A stretch of 64,000 nt of DNA from JASHPR01 sp963808705 (GCA_963808705.1 CAWEHB010000008.1:1-64000), one strand, 5' to 3'; positions 7,157 to 14,687 are shown, counted from the first letter of the stretch. Numbers and translations are program-made. Notes: generated from the letters alone by a model not told the origin.

Positions 7157-7265
7157 ACTGGAAACCCCAGCTCAGAGGCGCCAACTGCACTGTTGCGGCG
7201 GCTCTGAGGCCCGACGTTGATGGCCAGCCGTGTCGTACACGTGCCATTGAGCCCGCCACCGGGCA
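7157..7265 (+). repeat. post-core segment related to 3359-3470
   Basis: See the segment at 3359: the same order of shared blocks follows core 4. It marks the start of a further unit or the right end of the array. Confidence 0.7.
7229..7250 (+). repeat. tandem 11-bp arm-type repeat, right of core 4
   Basis: CGTGTCGTACA followed by CGTGCCATTGA, starting 73 bp after core 4. Confidence 0.6.
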
Positions 7266-7412
7266 GTCGTTGATGCCGCGACCGCGCACGTTACGGTGAC
7301 CGCCGACCTGGACTCAGTCAGGGCGGCGAACGTAATGGCAGCGCTCATCAAGCTTTACCGAACCGTGCTCACGGAGCGCTGCCGCTGCATCACCAAATAA
7401 CGAGGTCGCCAA

Positions 7413-7490
7413 CAGGCCGCCGACCTCGCCCGCCTGCTCAAGGCCCTGGCCGACCCGACCCGGCTGCGGCTGAGCACTACGCGGTACTGA
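7413..7490 (+). pseudogene. ArsR-type regulator remnant
   Basis: One frame reads QAADLARLLKALADPTRLRL, the signature opening of ArsR-family winged-helix repressors, then stops after a few more residues. The rest of the regulator is absent, replaced by a 17-bp tandem duplication (7471-7503). A dead scar. Confidence 0.6.
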
Positions 7491-7503
7491 GCACTACGCG
7501 GTA
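7471..7503. repeat. 17-bp tandem duplication
   Basis: TGAGCACTACGCGGTAC occurs at 7471-7487 and again, lacking the last base, at 7488-7503. It closes the ArsR remnant. Confidence 0.75.
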
Positions 7504-7659
7504 GCACCAGCTCGGCCGGGAGACCAGCAATCCGGCGCCGAGCAGGTCTGCCGTGAGCTGACGGCCTGATCACGGGCCTTTCTGCAGCGCAGGCAGGTAC
7601 CGGCTGCCGATCCTGGGGAGGCTGGCCCGCGGGCAGCGGCTGCCACCTCTTGACTTTAC

Positions 7660-7686
7660 GCCATAAAGCAGAGTCTGCTTTATGGC
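7660..7686. promoter_or_regulatory. 27-bp perfect palindrome, likely operator
   Basis: A perfect 13+1+13 inverted repeat with half-site GCCATAAAGCAGA and its complement TCTGCTTTATGGC. A TTGACT -35-like hexamer (7650-7655) abuts its left edge, so bound protein would block the promoter. It ends 24 bp before the membrane-protein start. The winged-helix regulator encoded next in the operon is the obvious candidate to bind it. Confidence 0.7.
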
Positions 7687-7710
7687 ATAGAGTCGATCGG
7701 GGAAGCCGCC

Positions 7711-8109
7711 ATGAACCACGCATCCGACACCACCACCACCGCCGACAACAGCGGCAACTTCGACCCCCAGCAGGCCGCTGCCCCGCTGGACCAGACCACC
7801 CAGCAGGCACGCCGCAAGTTCGCGCCCAGTACGCCGCTGCTCTCGGTGTTCCGGGCGGTCGTCGTGCTCGGCGCCTTCGGCGGGGTCTGGCTGTCAGTGC
7901 ACGGGGCGCTGTACCACGCCGGGGCGAGCAAGGCGACCGTCTTCGGGCTGTACCCGGCCACCGCGCCGCTGTTGATCGTCGGCCTGGTCGCCGCGTTCGG
8001 CGGCCCGGTAGGCCCGTGGCTGATCATGGGCATCGGCCTGTGCGCGGTACTCCTGGGGACCGCCGCGTTCACGGTCTGGCAGGAGCGCCGCAGCGTGGTA
8101 GGGCCGTGA
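7711..8109 (+). CDS. small membrane protein, first gene of a regulator operon
   Basis: A 132-residue protein. The first 40 residues are hydrophilic and rich in Thr, Asp and Gln (cytoplasmic tail). Three hydrophobic segments follow: about residues 46-66 (SVFRAVVVLGAFGGVWLSVHG), 78-98 (FGLYPATAPLLIVGLVAAFGG) and 100-122 (VGPWLIMGIGLCAVLLGTAAF). No known family is recognised. GGGGAA lies before the ATG. Its stop overlaps the start of the regulator gene (GTGA), so both are made together. This suggests that the membrane protein either senses the signal or is the regulated target. Confidence 0.7.
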   Translation: MNHASDTTTTADNSGNFDPQQAAAPLDQTTQQARRKFAPSTPLLSVFRAVVVLGAFGGVWLSVHGALYHAGASKATVFGLYPATAPLLIVGLVAAFGGPVGPWLIMGIGLCAVLLGTAAFTVWQERRSVVGP

Positions 8110-8741
8110 CCACCGGCGAGCTCGACCCGCTGATCCACGACCCGGAACGGTTGCGCATCGTCGCGACCCTGGCGGCACTGCCCGACGGCGACGCGCTGTC
8201 CGTCACCCGGCTGCAGGACATGGTCAGGCTGACACCCGGCAGCCTGAGCACCCGCCTGCGCGAGCTGGGCCACGCCGGGTACGTGCGGACGGGAAAAACC
8301 GGCAGCCGCGTCAACGCGCTGACCGCGGCCCTCACCCACCAAGGCCGGGGCGCGCTGGATCGTTATACTGCCGTGCTGCGGCAACTGCCCGCGGGGGCGG
8401 CCAGGGAGGGTTACCTGGCGTCAGCACCCGAGATGCGGGTCAGCGATGCTGACCGAGACGCGGCCGCCGCGGCCCTGGGCGAGCACTTCGCACAAGGCAG
8501 GCTGACCCTCGATGAACTCGACGCGCGTCTTGATGCCGCCCTCACGGCCACCACACAGGGCGAGATAACCCAGGCCACCCGGGATCTGCCGGACGTGACG
8601 GTGCTCTCGGACCGGCCACCGGTCACCTCTTCCCGCCTCCAGAGGGCAAGACGAGGGCGCCGGCCCGGCCTGGCGGCAAGCCGGCCCGGCCTGGCGGCAA
8701 GCCACGGAACGCTGCCGCCCTATCAGACCCGAGGCCATTGA
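8106..8741 (+). CDS. winged-helix regulator with C-terminal DUF1707 domain
   Basis: A 211-residue protein. Residues 1-95 form a MarR-like winged helix of the transcriptional-regulator class with an LTPGSLSTRLRELGHAGYV recognition region and a GSRVNALTAALTHQGRGALDRY tail. Residues 112-170 are a DUF1707 domain (MRVSDADRDAAAAALGEHFAQGRLTLDELDARLDAAL, then GEITQATRDLPD). The combination suggests a DNA-binding protein tethered through DUF1707 to a partner, perhaps the membrane protein encoded just upstream. The GTG start overlaps the previous stop. Near the C-terminus a perfect 21-bp duplication gives RPGLAAS twice. The likely target is the palindrome at 7660. Confidence 0.8.
   Translation: MTTGELDPLIHDPERLRIVATLAALPDGDALSVTRLQDMVRLTPGSLSTRLRELGHAGYVRTGKTGSRVNALTAALTHQGRGALDRYTAVLRQLPAGAAREGYLASAPEMRVSDADRDAAAAALGEHFAQGRLTLDELDARLDAALTATTQGEITQATRDLPDVTVLSDRPPVTSSRLQRARRGRRPGLAASRPGLAASHGTLPPYQTRGH
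8660..8701. repeat. 21-bp tandem duplication, in frame
   Basis: Two identical 21-bp copies duplicate seven residues (RPGLAAS) near the end of the regulator. Confidence 0.85.
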
Positions 8742-8822
8742 CCTTGGCCTGCTGCGGGACCTGCTTAGGGGCAGCTGCGGCACGTCCCGGACAATCCTGC
8801 CGAGAGCCAGAAGGGAGTAGAT

Positions 8823-9824
8823 GTGCCCTACCCTCCGATCGAGCCGTATGAGACCGGCATGCTCGACGCCGGCGACGGCAACCTCATCTACTGGGAGGCA
8901 TGCGGCAACCCTGACGGGGTGCCCGCCCTCATCGTGCACGGCGGCCCGGGCTCCGGCTGCTCGACAGGCGTGCGCGCGTCGTTCAACCCCGAGTGCTACC
9001 GGATCATCCTGTTCGACCAGCGCAACTGCGGACGGAGCACGCCGCACGCGAGCGACCCCGCGGCTGATATGAGCCTCAACACGACCGAGCACCTGATCCG
9101 TGACATGGAGCGCCTGCGCGAGCACCTCGGCGTGGAGAAATGGCTGCTGCGCGGCGGGTCATGGGGCGTGACGCTGTCGCTCGGGTACGCCGAGCGCCAC
9201 CCCGAGCGCGTCTGCGGCATGGTCCTGGTCGGCGTCACGTCCACGCGCCGGTCGGAACTGGATTGGCTGTATCGGGGCGCCGGGCGCATGTTCCCCGAGG
9301 CCTGGGCCCGGTTCCGCGACTTCGTCGGGGCCGAGAACTACCGGCTCCCGACCGATACCGAGCCGCCGATCGAAGGCCTCCTCATGGCCTATTCGCGGCT
9401 GATGGAGAACCCGGATCCCGGCATCCGCGAGCGGGCGGCAGCGGAGTGGGTGGCCTGGGAGGACGCGGTGATCTCCATGGAGCACAACGGCACGCCGGGC
9501 CTGTACGGTAACCGGCGAGACGCTACGCGGCTCGCGTTCGTCCGAATCTGCGCGCACTACTTCGCGCACGACGCCTTCCTTGAAGACGGCGTGCTTATCC
9601 GCGACGCAGGCAAGCTGGCTGGCATTCCCGGCGTCTTGGTCCAGGGGCGCGGTGATCTCGGTGGCCCGGTCATCACTGCCTGGGAACTGGCACGGGCCTG
9701 GCCTGGTGCCGAACTCATCATCATCGACGATTCCGGGCATACCGGCAGCGCAGCCATGCAGGAGGCGGAGGATTCGGCGGGCGACAGGATGTTCACGGTG
9801 ATCACCGGGCGGGTCATGACCTAG
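8823..9824 (+). CDS. pip: prolyl aminopeptidase (proline iminopeptidase)
   Basis: A 333-residue alpha/beta hydrolase of peptidase family S33, which removes N-terminal proline from peptides. Motifs in order: HGGPGSG oxyanion region near residue 39, DQRNCGRSTPHA near 65, the nucleophile elbow GGSWG near 110, the acid in QGRGDLGGP near 274, and a C-terminal GHTGS His near 303 (usually GHS). Length is usual (310-330). The GTG start follows AGAAGGGA at about 8 bases. In the acid motif the usual GRYD is GRGD, a small deviation. It appears to be a single-gene unit with no operon partner. Confidence 0.92.
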   Translation: MPYPPIEPYETGMLDAGDGNLIYWEACGNPDGVPALIVHGGPGSGCSTGVRASFNPECYRIILFDQRNCGRSTPHASDPAADMSLNTTEHLIRDMERLREHLGVEKWLLRGGSWGVTLSLGYAERHPERVCGMVLVGVTSTRRSELDWLYRGAGRMFPEAWARFRDFVGAENYRLPTDTEPPIEGLLMAYSRLMENPDPGIRERAAAEWVAWEDAVISMEHNGTPGLYGNRRDATRLAFVRICAHYFAHDAFLEDGVLIRDAGKLAGIPGVLVQGRGDLGGPVITAWELARAWPGAELIIIDDSGHTGSAAMQEAEDSAGDRMFTVITGRVMT

Positions 9825-9857
9825 CCCGCCAGGGAATGGTCAGGCCGTGAAGGAGCG

Positions 9858-10094
9858 TCAGGCTTGCGCCACCGTCAGAATGGCGCGGGCCCTGGCGGCC
9901 GAGGCCCGCACGCGAGCCACCGGGTCATGCCCCAGTTCGGGCAGCTCGGCCATCGCCAGCATGTACCGCGGGTGGGTCCGGTAGTACTCGGCCCAGGCCG
10001 TCGGGCGGCGCCGCCAGCCCGCGCGTTCAGACGCGCGCCAGCACGTCGAGTTCCTGCCCGTGCCGCCGAGAACGAGAATGTTCTTCCCTGCCAT
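9858..10094 (-). CDS. small hypothetical protein, possibly a decayed gene
   Basis: A 78-residue frame with GGAGGTG a few bases before the ATG. The first ten residues (AGKNILVLGGTG) resemble the start of a Rossmann NAD-binding protein, but the rest (RRPTAWAEYYRTHPRYMLAMAELPELGHDP) does not continue that fold. It could be a fusion of the start of one gene with the end of another. No function is proposed. Confidence 0.4.
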   Translation of the reverse strand: MAGKNILVLGGTGRNSTCWRASERAGWRRRPTAWAEYYRTHPRYMLAMAELPELGHDPVARVRASAARARAILTVAQA

Positions 10095-10233
10095 CGCGCC
10101 ACCTCCGCGGTCTGGCCCAGGTTGACCGCGACCGATCCCCGTCTCCCTGATTCACGGGAGACATACGCCCGTGACGGCTCCAGCGGCCGGGCGTAGGGTT
10201 GGGATTTGAGCCGCAGATGGGGTGACGTGACTT

Positions 10234-11178
10234 GTGTCCGAAAGACCTTCTGCCCAGCTGAAGACCGGCCAGTCTGGCGGGCGTGACACCCTCAAGCGCA
10301 CCCTGAAGAAATTCCGCACCGACCGCTGCAGCATGACGGCCGGGAGCCTGGCCTACCACTGGTTCCTCGCCCTGTTCCCCGCGCTGATCGCGCTGCTCGG
10401 CCTGACCAGCCTGCTGCATCTCGATCCGAGCACGGTGCACCGCCTGGTCAACGGCCTGGACAAGGCGCTGCCGCCCGGGGCGTCCGGGGTCTTCACCCAA
10501 GCCGTCCAGTCTGCGACCAGCAAGTCCGCCAAGGGCTCGCTCACGGCCCTGATCATCGGCGTGGTGGTGGCGCTGTGGGCGGCCTCGGGCGGCGTGGCGG
10601 CGCTGTGGGCGGCCTCGGGCGGCGTGGCGGCGCTGGAGACCGGGCTTGACGTGGCCTACGACGCAGAGGATCGCAAGTTCGTGGCGAAGCGGCTGCGGAC
10701 CATCCCGCTCATGCTGGCCACCGTGGTGCTGGGCGGGATCGCCGCGGCCCTGATCGTGTTCGGCGCGTCGATCGGGCACGGGCTGGAAGGCCACCTGCCC
10801 TTGGGGCATGCCGTCTTCCTCATCGCCTGGACCGTGGTCCGCTGGGTACTGACGATCGCCATGATCACGCTGCTGTTCTCGTTCTACGACTATTACGCCC
10901 CGAACCGCGCTTCGCCATGCTGGCGGTGGCTCAGCGTGGGCAGCCTGGTCAGCACCGCTATCTTCCTGATCGCGTCGCTCGGTTTCTCGTTCTACGTGGC
11001 CAAGTTCGGCTCCTACGGCAAGACCTACGGGGCGCTGGCCGGGGTGGTCATCCTGTTGTTCTGGCTCTACCTGGTCGGGCTGGCGGTGCTGGTGGGCGGT
11101 GAGCTGAACGCCCAGACCCAGAACGGCACCGCCGTGCCCGCCGACCAGCCCCAGCCGCAGGCCAGGGCGAAGAGCTGA
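10234..11178 (+). CDS. YihY/virulence factor BrkB family membrane protein
   Basis: A 314-residue inner-membrane protein of the YihY/BrkB family (once misnamed RNase BN; function unsettled). It has the conserved N-terminal TAGSLAYHWFLALFPALIALLGL segment near residue 35, then about five more hydrophobic helices. FYDYYAPNR near residue 225 and SYGKTYGALAGVVILLFWLYLVGLAVLVGGELNAQ near the end are family hallmarks. The third helix contains a perfect 10-residue duplication (ALWAASGGVA twice) from a 30-bp tandem repeat, which lengthens the helix and might impair the protein. Start GTG 10234. Confidence 0.9.
   Translation: MSERPSAQLKTGQSGGRDTLKRTLKKFRTDRCSMTAGSLAYHWFLALFPALIALLGLTSLLHLDPSTVHRLVNGLDKALPPGASGVFTQAVQSATSKSAKGSLTALIIGVVVALWAASGGVAALWAASGGVAALETGLDVAYDAEDRKFVAKRLRTIPLMLATVVLGGIAAALIVFGASIGHGLEGHLPLGHAVFLIAWTVVRWVLTIAMITLLFSFYDYYAPNRASPCWRWLSVGSLVSTAIFLIASLGFSFYVAKFGSYGKTYGALAGVVILLFWLYLVGLAVLVGGELNAQTQNGTAVPADQPQPQARAKS
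10570..10629. repeat. 30-bp tandem duplication, in frame
   Basis: Two identical 30-bp copies beginning GCGCTGTGGGCGGCC inside the YihY gene. It keeps the reading frame. Confidence 0.9.
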
Positions 11179-11242
11179 GCGGCCGGGGCGGTGACCGAGC
11201 CCGTGCCGTTGCCGAGGCCGGCCACCGCCGTCTGCGGGCCGG

Positions 11243-11611
11243 TCAGGGCATCGTCGTCGTCTCCTCGTCGTCATCCTCGTCCTCGGCCTCAAGCTCGGCT
11301 TCGAGCTCGGCCTCGACCAGGGCGATCACCAAGCCCAGGCCCTCGGCGATGCCCGCCGCCGCGGAGACCACGCGGGCCGTGCCGACGATGGGCGCCACCG
11401 CCACGAGAATGTCTTCCGCATCGTCGAGGGTGATGCCGGACTCGGCCGCCGCCTCGACGTTGAGCGCGTAGGACGCGGCGGGCGCGTCCATCGCGGCCAG
11501 GGCGGCGATCCGCGCGATCATGAACTCGCGCGGGGAAAGGTCGCTGTTCTCCAGCGAGGCGGCGGTCATCACCGCGAGAGTGTCCATAACGGGGGTGTCG
11601 CTGTCGGGCAT
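11243..11611 (-). CDS. carboxymuconolactone decarboxylase family protein
   Basis: A 122-residue protein with the CMD/AhpD all-helical core: SPREFMIARIAALAAMDAPAASYALNVEAAAESGITLDDAEDILVAVAPIVGTARVVSAAAGIAEGL. The CxxC pair of peroxidase-type AhpD members is absent, so a thiol peroxidase role is unlikely. The C-terminus ends in an unusual acidic tail (EAELEAELEAEDEDDDEE) that itself contains a short repeat. GGAAGG precedes the ATG. It converges on the YihY gene. Confidence 0.85.
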   Translation of the reverse strand: MPDSDTPVMDTLAVMTAASLENSDLSPREFMIARIAALAAMDAPAASYALNVEAAAESGITLDDAEDILVAVAPIVGTARVVSAAAGIAEGLGLVIALVEAELEAELEAEDEDDDEETTTMP

Positions 11612-11801
11612 GGCGGCTTCCTTCCAGAACGGGGGCAGCGGTGGTTAGAACGCGGGCAGCAGCTATTTAATCGTCTCCCGGCCGCGCCCGTTCCGCCGGC
11701 CCCACGAGCCTCGCCGCGGCCTCCCCGCCGCGTTGGTTTCACCGTCCGACGTGGCGGCCGTGATTTGCTTACCCCGGAAGCGCAGGAGAGGAGCCGCCCC
11801 G

Positions 11802-12161
11802 ATGATCAAAGAGCTCAGCGAGATGCCCGCGGGGGTCATCGGGTTCGAGGCCACGGGCACGCTGCGCGCCGAGGACTACCGCGACGTCGTGCCCCCGGCG
11901 CTGGAGCGGGCCGCGGCCGGGGGCGCGGTCAGTTTCGTGGTCGTCATCCCCGAGTTCCGGGGGATGTCGGGCGGCGCCGTGTGGCAGGACCTCAAGGTGG
12001 GCGTCGAGCACCTCCGGGCCTGGAAGCGCATCGCCCTGGTCACCGACATCGAGTGGATGGGCCACCTGACCACGCTGTCCGGCTTGATGACGCCCGGCGA
12101 GATCAGGCACTTCCCGCTCGCGCAGCGCGCCGAGGCCATCGCCTGGGCCGCCGCCGCCTGA
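11802..12161 (+). CDS. SpoIIAA-like (STAS-fold) protein
   Basis: A 119-residue single-domain protein of the SpoIIAA-like family. It opens with a beta strand (GVIGFEATGTLRAEDYRDVVPPAL), has VSFVVVIPEFRGMSGGAVWQDLKVGVEH in the middle and RIALVTDIEWMGHLTTLSGLMTPGEIRHFPLAQRAEAIAWA at the end, which is the family pattern. These proteins are predicted membrane-associated or lipid-binding; their role is unproven. The ATG at 11802 has GGAGAGGAG upstream, better than an earlier in-frame start. Confidence 0.85.
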   Translation: MIKELSEMPAGVIGFEATGTLRAEDYRDVVPPALERAAAGGAVSFVVVIPEFRGMSGGAVWQDLKVGVEHLRAWKRIALVTDIEWMGHLTTLSGLMTPGEIRHFPLAQRAEAIAWAAAA

Positions 12162-12284
12162 CCCTGGCGTTCATGGCGCTTTGCTGGTTTACAAGCATTT
12201 GCTCGGGACCAAAGACCCTGGTGGCCCGTTGCGGGCGCGGCCCACGCTGGAAGATCATTGGCAACCCATCGCACAGGGGCAGAC

Positions 12285-12578
12285 ATGAAGGCTCGTGTTG
12301 AGCCCGGGCAGGACTGGACCGTGGTCCTGCGGCGTCAGGCCGCCCGCATCGTGGCGGGCCGGGCGGAGGGCGGCTACACCGATGCGTTCGAGATCATCTG
12401 CTGCGACTGCGGCGACCATCCCGACCTGGATTACGGCGAGGTCTCACCCGAGCTGCAGCGGATCCGCGGGCCGTACCCGATCGCGCTCGGCGTCGCCGCC
12501 TATGAGCGGCACCTCGGTCAGCACCACCGGCGGCCGGCGATCCCCGGGCCACGCCGGCCAGAACACCGCGCTGGCTGA
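12285..12578 (+). CDS. conserved hypothetical small protein
   Basis: A 97-residue protein with a central ICCDCGDHPDLDYGEVSPELQRIRGPYPIALGVAAYERHL segment; the closely spaced Cys residues and His may bind metal. From memory, similar short proteins are widespread in Actinobacteria without known function. The ATG at 12285 follows AGGGG. No operon partner is evident. Confidence 0.6.
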   Translation: MKARVEPGQDWTVVLRRQAARIVAGRAEGGYTDAFEIICCDCGDHPDLDYGEVSPELQRIRGPYPIALGVAAYERHLGQHHRRPAIPGPRRPEHRAG

Positions 12579-12616
12579 CCGGCCGGCCCGGCCGGGCCGA
12601 GACTCAGGATCCGCCG

Positions 12617-13363
12617 TCACTTAGGTCCGCCGTCCCCTTTCGGGTCCGGGGTCGCGGTCGGCTGCGGGCCGGGGTGCCAGCCCGCGCCGAGCGTGCCCTG
12701 GGCCGCCGCGACCCCGCTGCGGTCGCGGCCGCGGCCGCGCAGGACGACGGCGAACCCGACCGCGATCGCCCCGCCGGCTACCGGCCCGACCAGGTACGCC
12801 CACCACGCGGTCCAGTCGCCGAGCACCAGGGCGGGCCCGAGCGAGCGGGCCGGGTTCATCGACGCCCCGCTGACCGGCGAGCCCCATAGCCCGGCCAGCG
12901 CGATGTAGCTGCCCACGCCGACGGCGGCCAGCGCCCCGATCTGCTGGGCCCCCGACGCGGTGCCCAGGATCACGCTCACCAGCCCTGTGGTCAGCACCAG
13001 TTCCCAGAGCATCGCGGTGGTCGCGGATATGCCGCTGCCGGGCAGGGTCAGGCCCGCGCTGCCCTGCTTGCCGATCAGCGCCCACAACAGCAGCGTGGCC
13101 AGGATGGCGCCGGCGAACTGGGCCACGATGTACGCGGGCACGCGCTTCCACGGGAAGTCCCCGCGCAGCGCGAACGCGAAGCTCACCGCCGGGTTCAGGT
13201 GCGCGCCGGACACCGTCCCCATGAACAGGATGATCGCCGCCACCATCAGCGCGGGCGCGACCACCTTCGCGGTGTACGGGACCGCGCTGCCCCCGAACCG
13301 GGCGCTGACCATGCCGCCGCCGACCGCGACCAGGGTCGCCCGGCCACATCGCGATCGCCTCAC
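12617..13363 (-). CDS. aquaporin/MIP family channel with shortened N-terminus
   Basis: A 248-residue major intrinsic protein. Both pore loops are present: SGAHLNPAVS near residue 52 and SGASMNPARS near residue 164, with the matching helices between and after them. It therefore should conduct water or small solutes. The N-terminus is odd: only about 28 residues precede the second helix (VVAPALMVAAIILFMGT), and the usual first helix is largely missing or replaced by an Arg-rich stretch. No in-frame upstream extension restores it, so a 5' truncation or an indel near the start is likely. A basic C-terminal tail of about 45 residues follows the last helix. Confidence 0.85.
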   Translation of the reverse strand: MRRSRCGRATLVAVGGGMVSARFGGSAVPYTAKVVAPALMVAAIILFMGTVSGAHLNPAVSFAFALRGDFPWKRVPAYIVAQFAGAILATLLLWALIGKQGSAGLTLPGSGISATTAMLWELVLTTGLVSVILGTASGAQQIGALAAVGVGSYIALAGLWGSPVSGASMNPARSLGPALVLGDWTAWWAYLVGPVAGGAIAVGFAVVLRGRGRDRSGVAAAQGTLGAGWHPGPQPTATPDPKGDGGPK

Positions 13364-13466
13364 CCCGCGCGGGTGAACACCCGGTGAACAACCCTAGGCC
13401 CCAGGGCGGCGCTGACACCGGACAGGCCAGCGTGACACGCCGGGCATGTGCAGGGCCGATGATGGC

Positions 13467-13981
13467 CTACCGGTCATCCCGCTCGGGAGCAGCGGTGTGC
13501 CGTTTCACCGCCTCGGCGTACCGCTCCAGGGTCTCGCCGGGGCCGGGGGCCGCGATCGCGGACCGGATGACCGGGGCCATCTCGCCGTGCCGGTGCAACT
13601 GCGTGTAGGTCGCCGTGACCTCGGTGACATCCGGGCCCGCCGCGGCGAACTGGACCTCGATGCGGCTCGCCTGCTCATCGTCAAAGACGGGCCGCCAGCC
13701 CGGGCCGATCCGCCAGGTCACCACGAGCCGGGCCGGCGGCGCCCACTCCATGATCGTGCCCCGGTGACCTCCGCCCCGTCCGCGCCGCGCTCGTAGAAAC
13801 GGCCGCCCGGCCGCGGCTCCATGGTGATGGACTGCGGGTTCTTGATGAACGTGTGCCCGGCCGGCAGCCACTCGCCCGGCCGCTCGGTAAAGACCCGGAA
13901 GGCCGCGTCGACGGACGCCGGAACCCGGACTGACTTGCGCACATCGGACACGTCCGGACCGGTGGCGGGCGGCTCGGTCAC
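13467..13981 (-). pseudogene. SRPBCC/AHSA1-family protein, frameshifted
   Basis: Two minus-strand frames together encode one START-like protein. The first runs from GTG 13981 (after AGGGAGGG) through VRKSVRVPASVDAAFRVFTERPGEWLP and MEPRPGGRFYERGADGAEVT. The second continues as GTIMEWAPPARLVVTWRIGPGWRP through EVTATYTQLHRHGE to the stop. The switch is near 13757-13765; inserting one C in the CACCGGGG run would join them as T-R-G-T. Either a sequencing error or a real single-base deletion. AHSA1-like proteins bind hydrophobic ligands, and pairing with a PadR or ArsR regulator is common. Confidence 0.8.
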
Positions 13982-14012
13982 GCTGACCCTCCCTGGGTGC
14001 GGGGCGCACGGC

Positions 14013-14041
14013 TCGTTACGGGCACTGGAACGGGTCAACCT
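14013..14041 (-). promoter_or_regulatory. predicted promoter of the SRPBCC gene
   Basis: On the minus strand TTGACC (14041-14036) and TAACGA (14018-14013) are separated by 17 bp, a good sigma-70-type layout, and lie about 32 bp before the GTG start. Half-sites of the CATGTC type sit just upstream. Confidence 0.4.
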
Positions 14042-14096
14042 CATGTCGGAACGGACATGTTACTGTTGACATGAGGTCAGCCTGGCACGTTGGCCT

Positions 14097-14120
14097 GAAC
14101 ATGTCAATATCGACATGTTC
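14097..14120. promoter_or_regulatory. 24-bp near-perfect palindrome, likely PadR operator
   Basis: GAACATGTC and GACATGTTC face each other across six AT-rich bases. Additional CATGTC, GACATGT and TGACATGA half-sites occur at 14042-14074. They lie in the divergent region between the SRPBCC and PadR genes, so the PadR protein probably controls both. Confidence 0.65.
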
Positions 14121-14147
14121 TATTCGACTGGTTCGTGAGGCAGGATC

Positions 14148-14687
14148 ATGTCACTGCGGCACGCTCTGATCGGGCTGCTCGCCGGGGAACCTGCCAGCGG
14201 GTGGGATCTGAGCAGGCGCTTTCAGGAAATCCTCGGATCGGTCTGGCCGGCCGGGCATCCCCAGATCTACGGCGAGCTGCGCAAGCTGCAGGACGAAGGG
14301 CTGATCGAGGTCGATTCGGAGGGGCCGCGCGGCCGCAAGGCCTACCGGGCGACCGAGGCCGGGGTGGCGGAGGTGCGGCGCTGGCTCACGTCCGCCGAGG
14401 TTGATCACACGCTTCGGCTGGAGCCCCTGCTGCGGTCGGCGTTCTTCTGGCTGATGACCCCCACCGAACTCGCCGCCCATCTCGACCGCGAGGCGGCCTA
14501 TTTTCACGCCCTGGCCCGGAAGTACCGGGACCTCGCCGCGGCCAAGGACCGGGGCGACTACGGGCACAGCCCGCAGACGCAGTCGCTGCGCATGGCCGTC
14601 GAGGCCAGCGCCAGGATCAACGAGGCCCTCGGGGGCTGGGCCGAATGGGCCAAGCGGTCGACCGCGCCGCAGGGGGCAGACCGGTGA
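14148..14687 (+). CDS. PadR-family transcriptional regulator
   Basis: A 179-residue regulator. The N-terminal winged helix reads LRHALIGLLAGEPASGWDLSRRFQEILGSVWPAGHPQIYGELRKLQDEGLIEV, the PadR signature, with KAYRATEAG as the wing. The C-terminal half is the helical dimerisation region (Vir-C type), with RLEPLLRSAFFWLMTPTELAAHLDREAAYFHALARKYR. PadR proteins generally repress neighbouring detoxification or efflux genes until a ligand binds. The palindrome at 14097 lies 27 bp upstream. The stop codon overlaps the start of the acetyltransferase gene. Confidence 0.9.
   Translation: MSLRHALIGLLAGEPASGWDLSRRFQEILGSVWPAGHPQIYGELRKLQDEGLIEVDSEGPRGRKAYRATEAGVAEVRRWLTSAEVDHTLRLEPLLRSAFFWLMTPTELAAHLDREAAYFHALARKYRDLAAAKDRGDYGHSPQTQSLRMAVEASARINEALGGWAEWAKRSTAPQGADR

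Noticed and set aside
10027..11292. 421-codon minus-strand open frame opposite the YihY gene
   Set aside because: His/Gln/Arg-rich shadow of a motif-bearing membrane protein.
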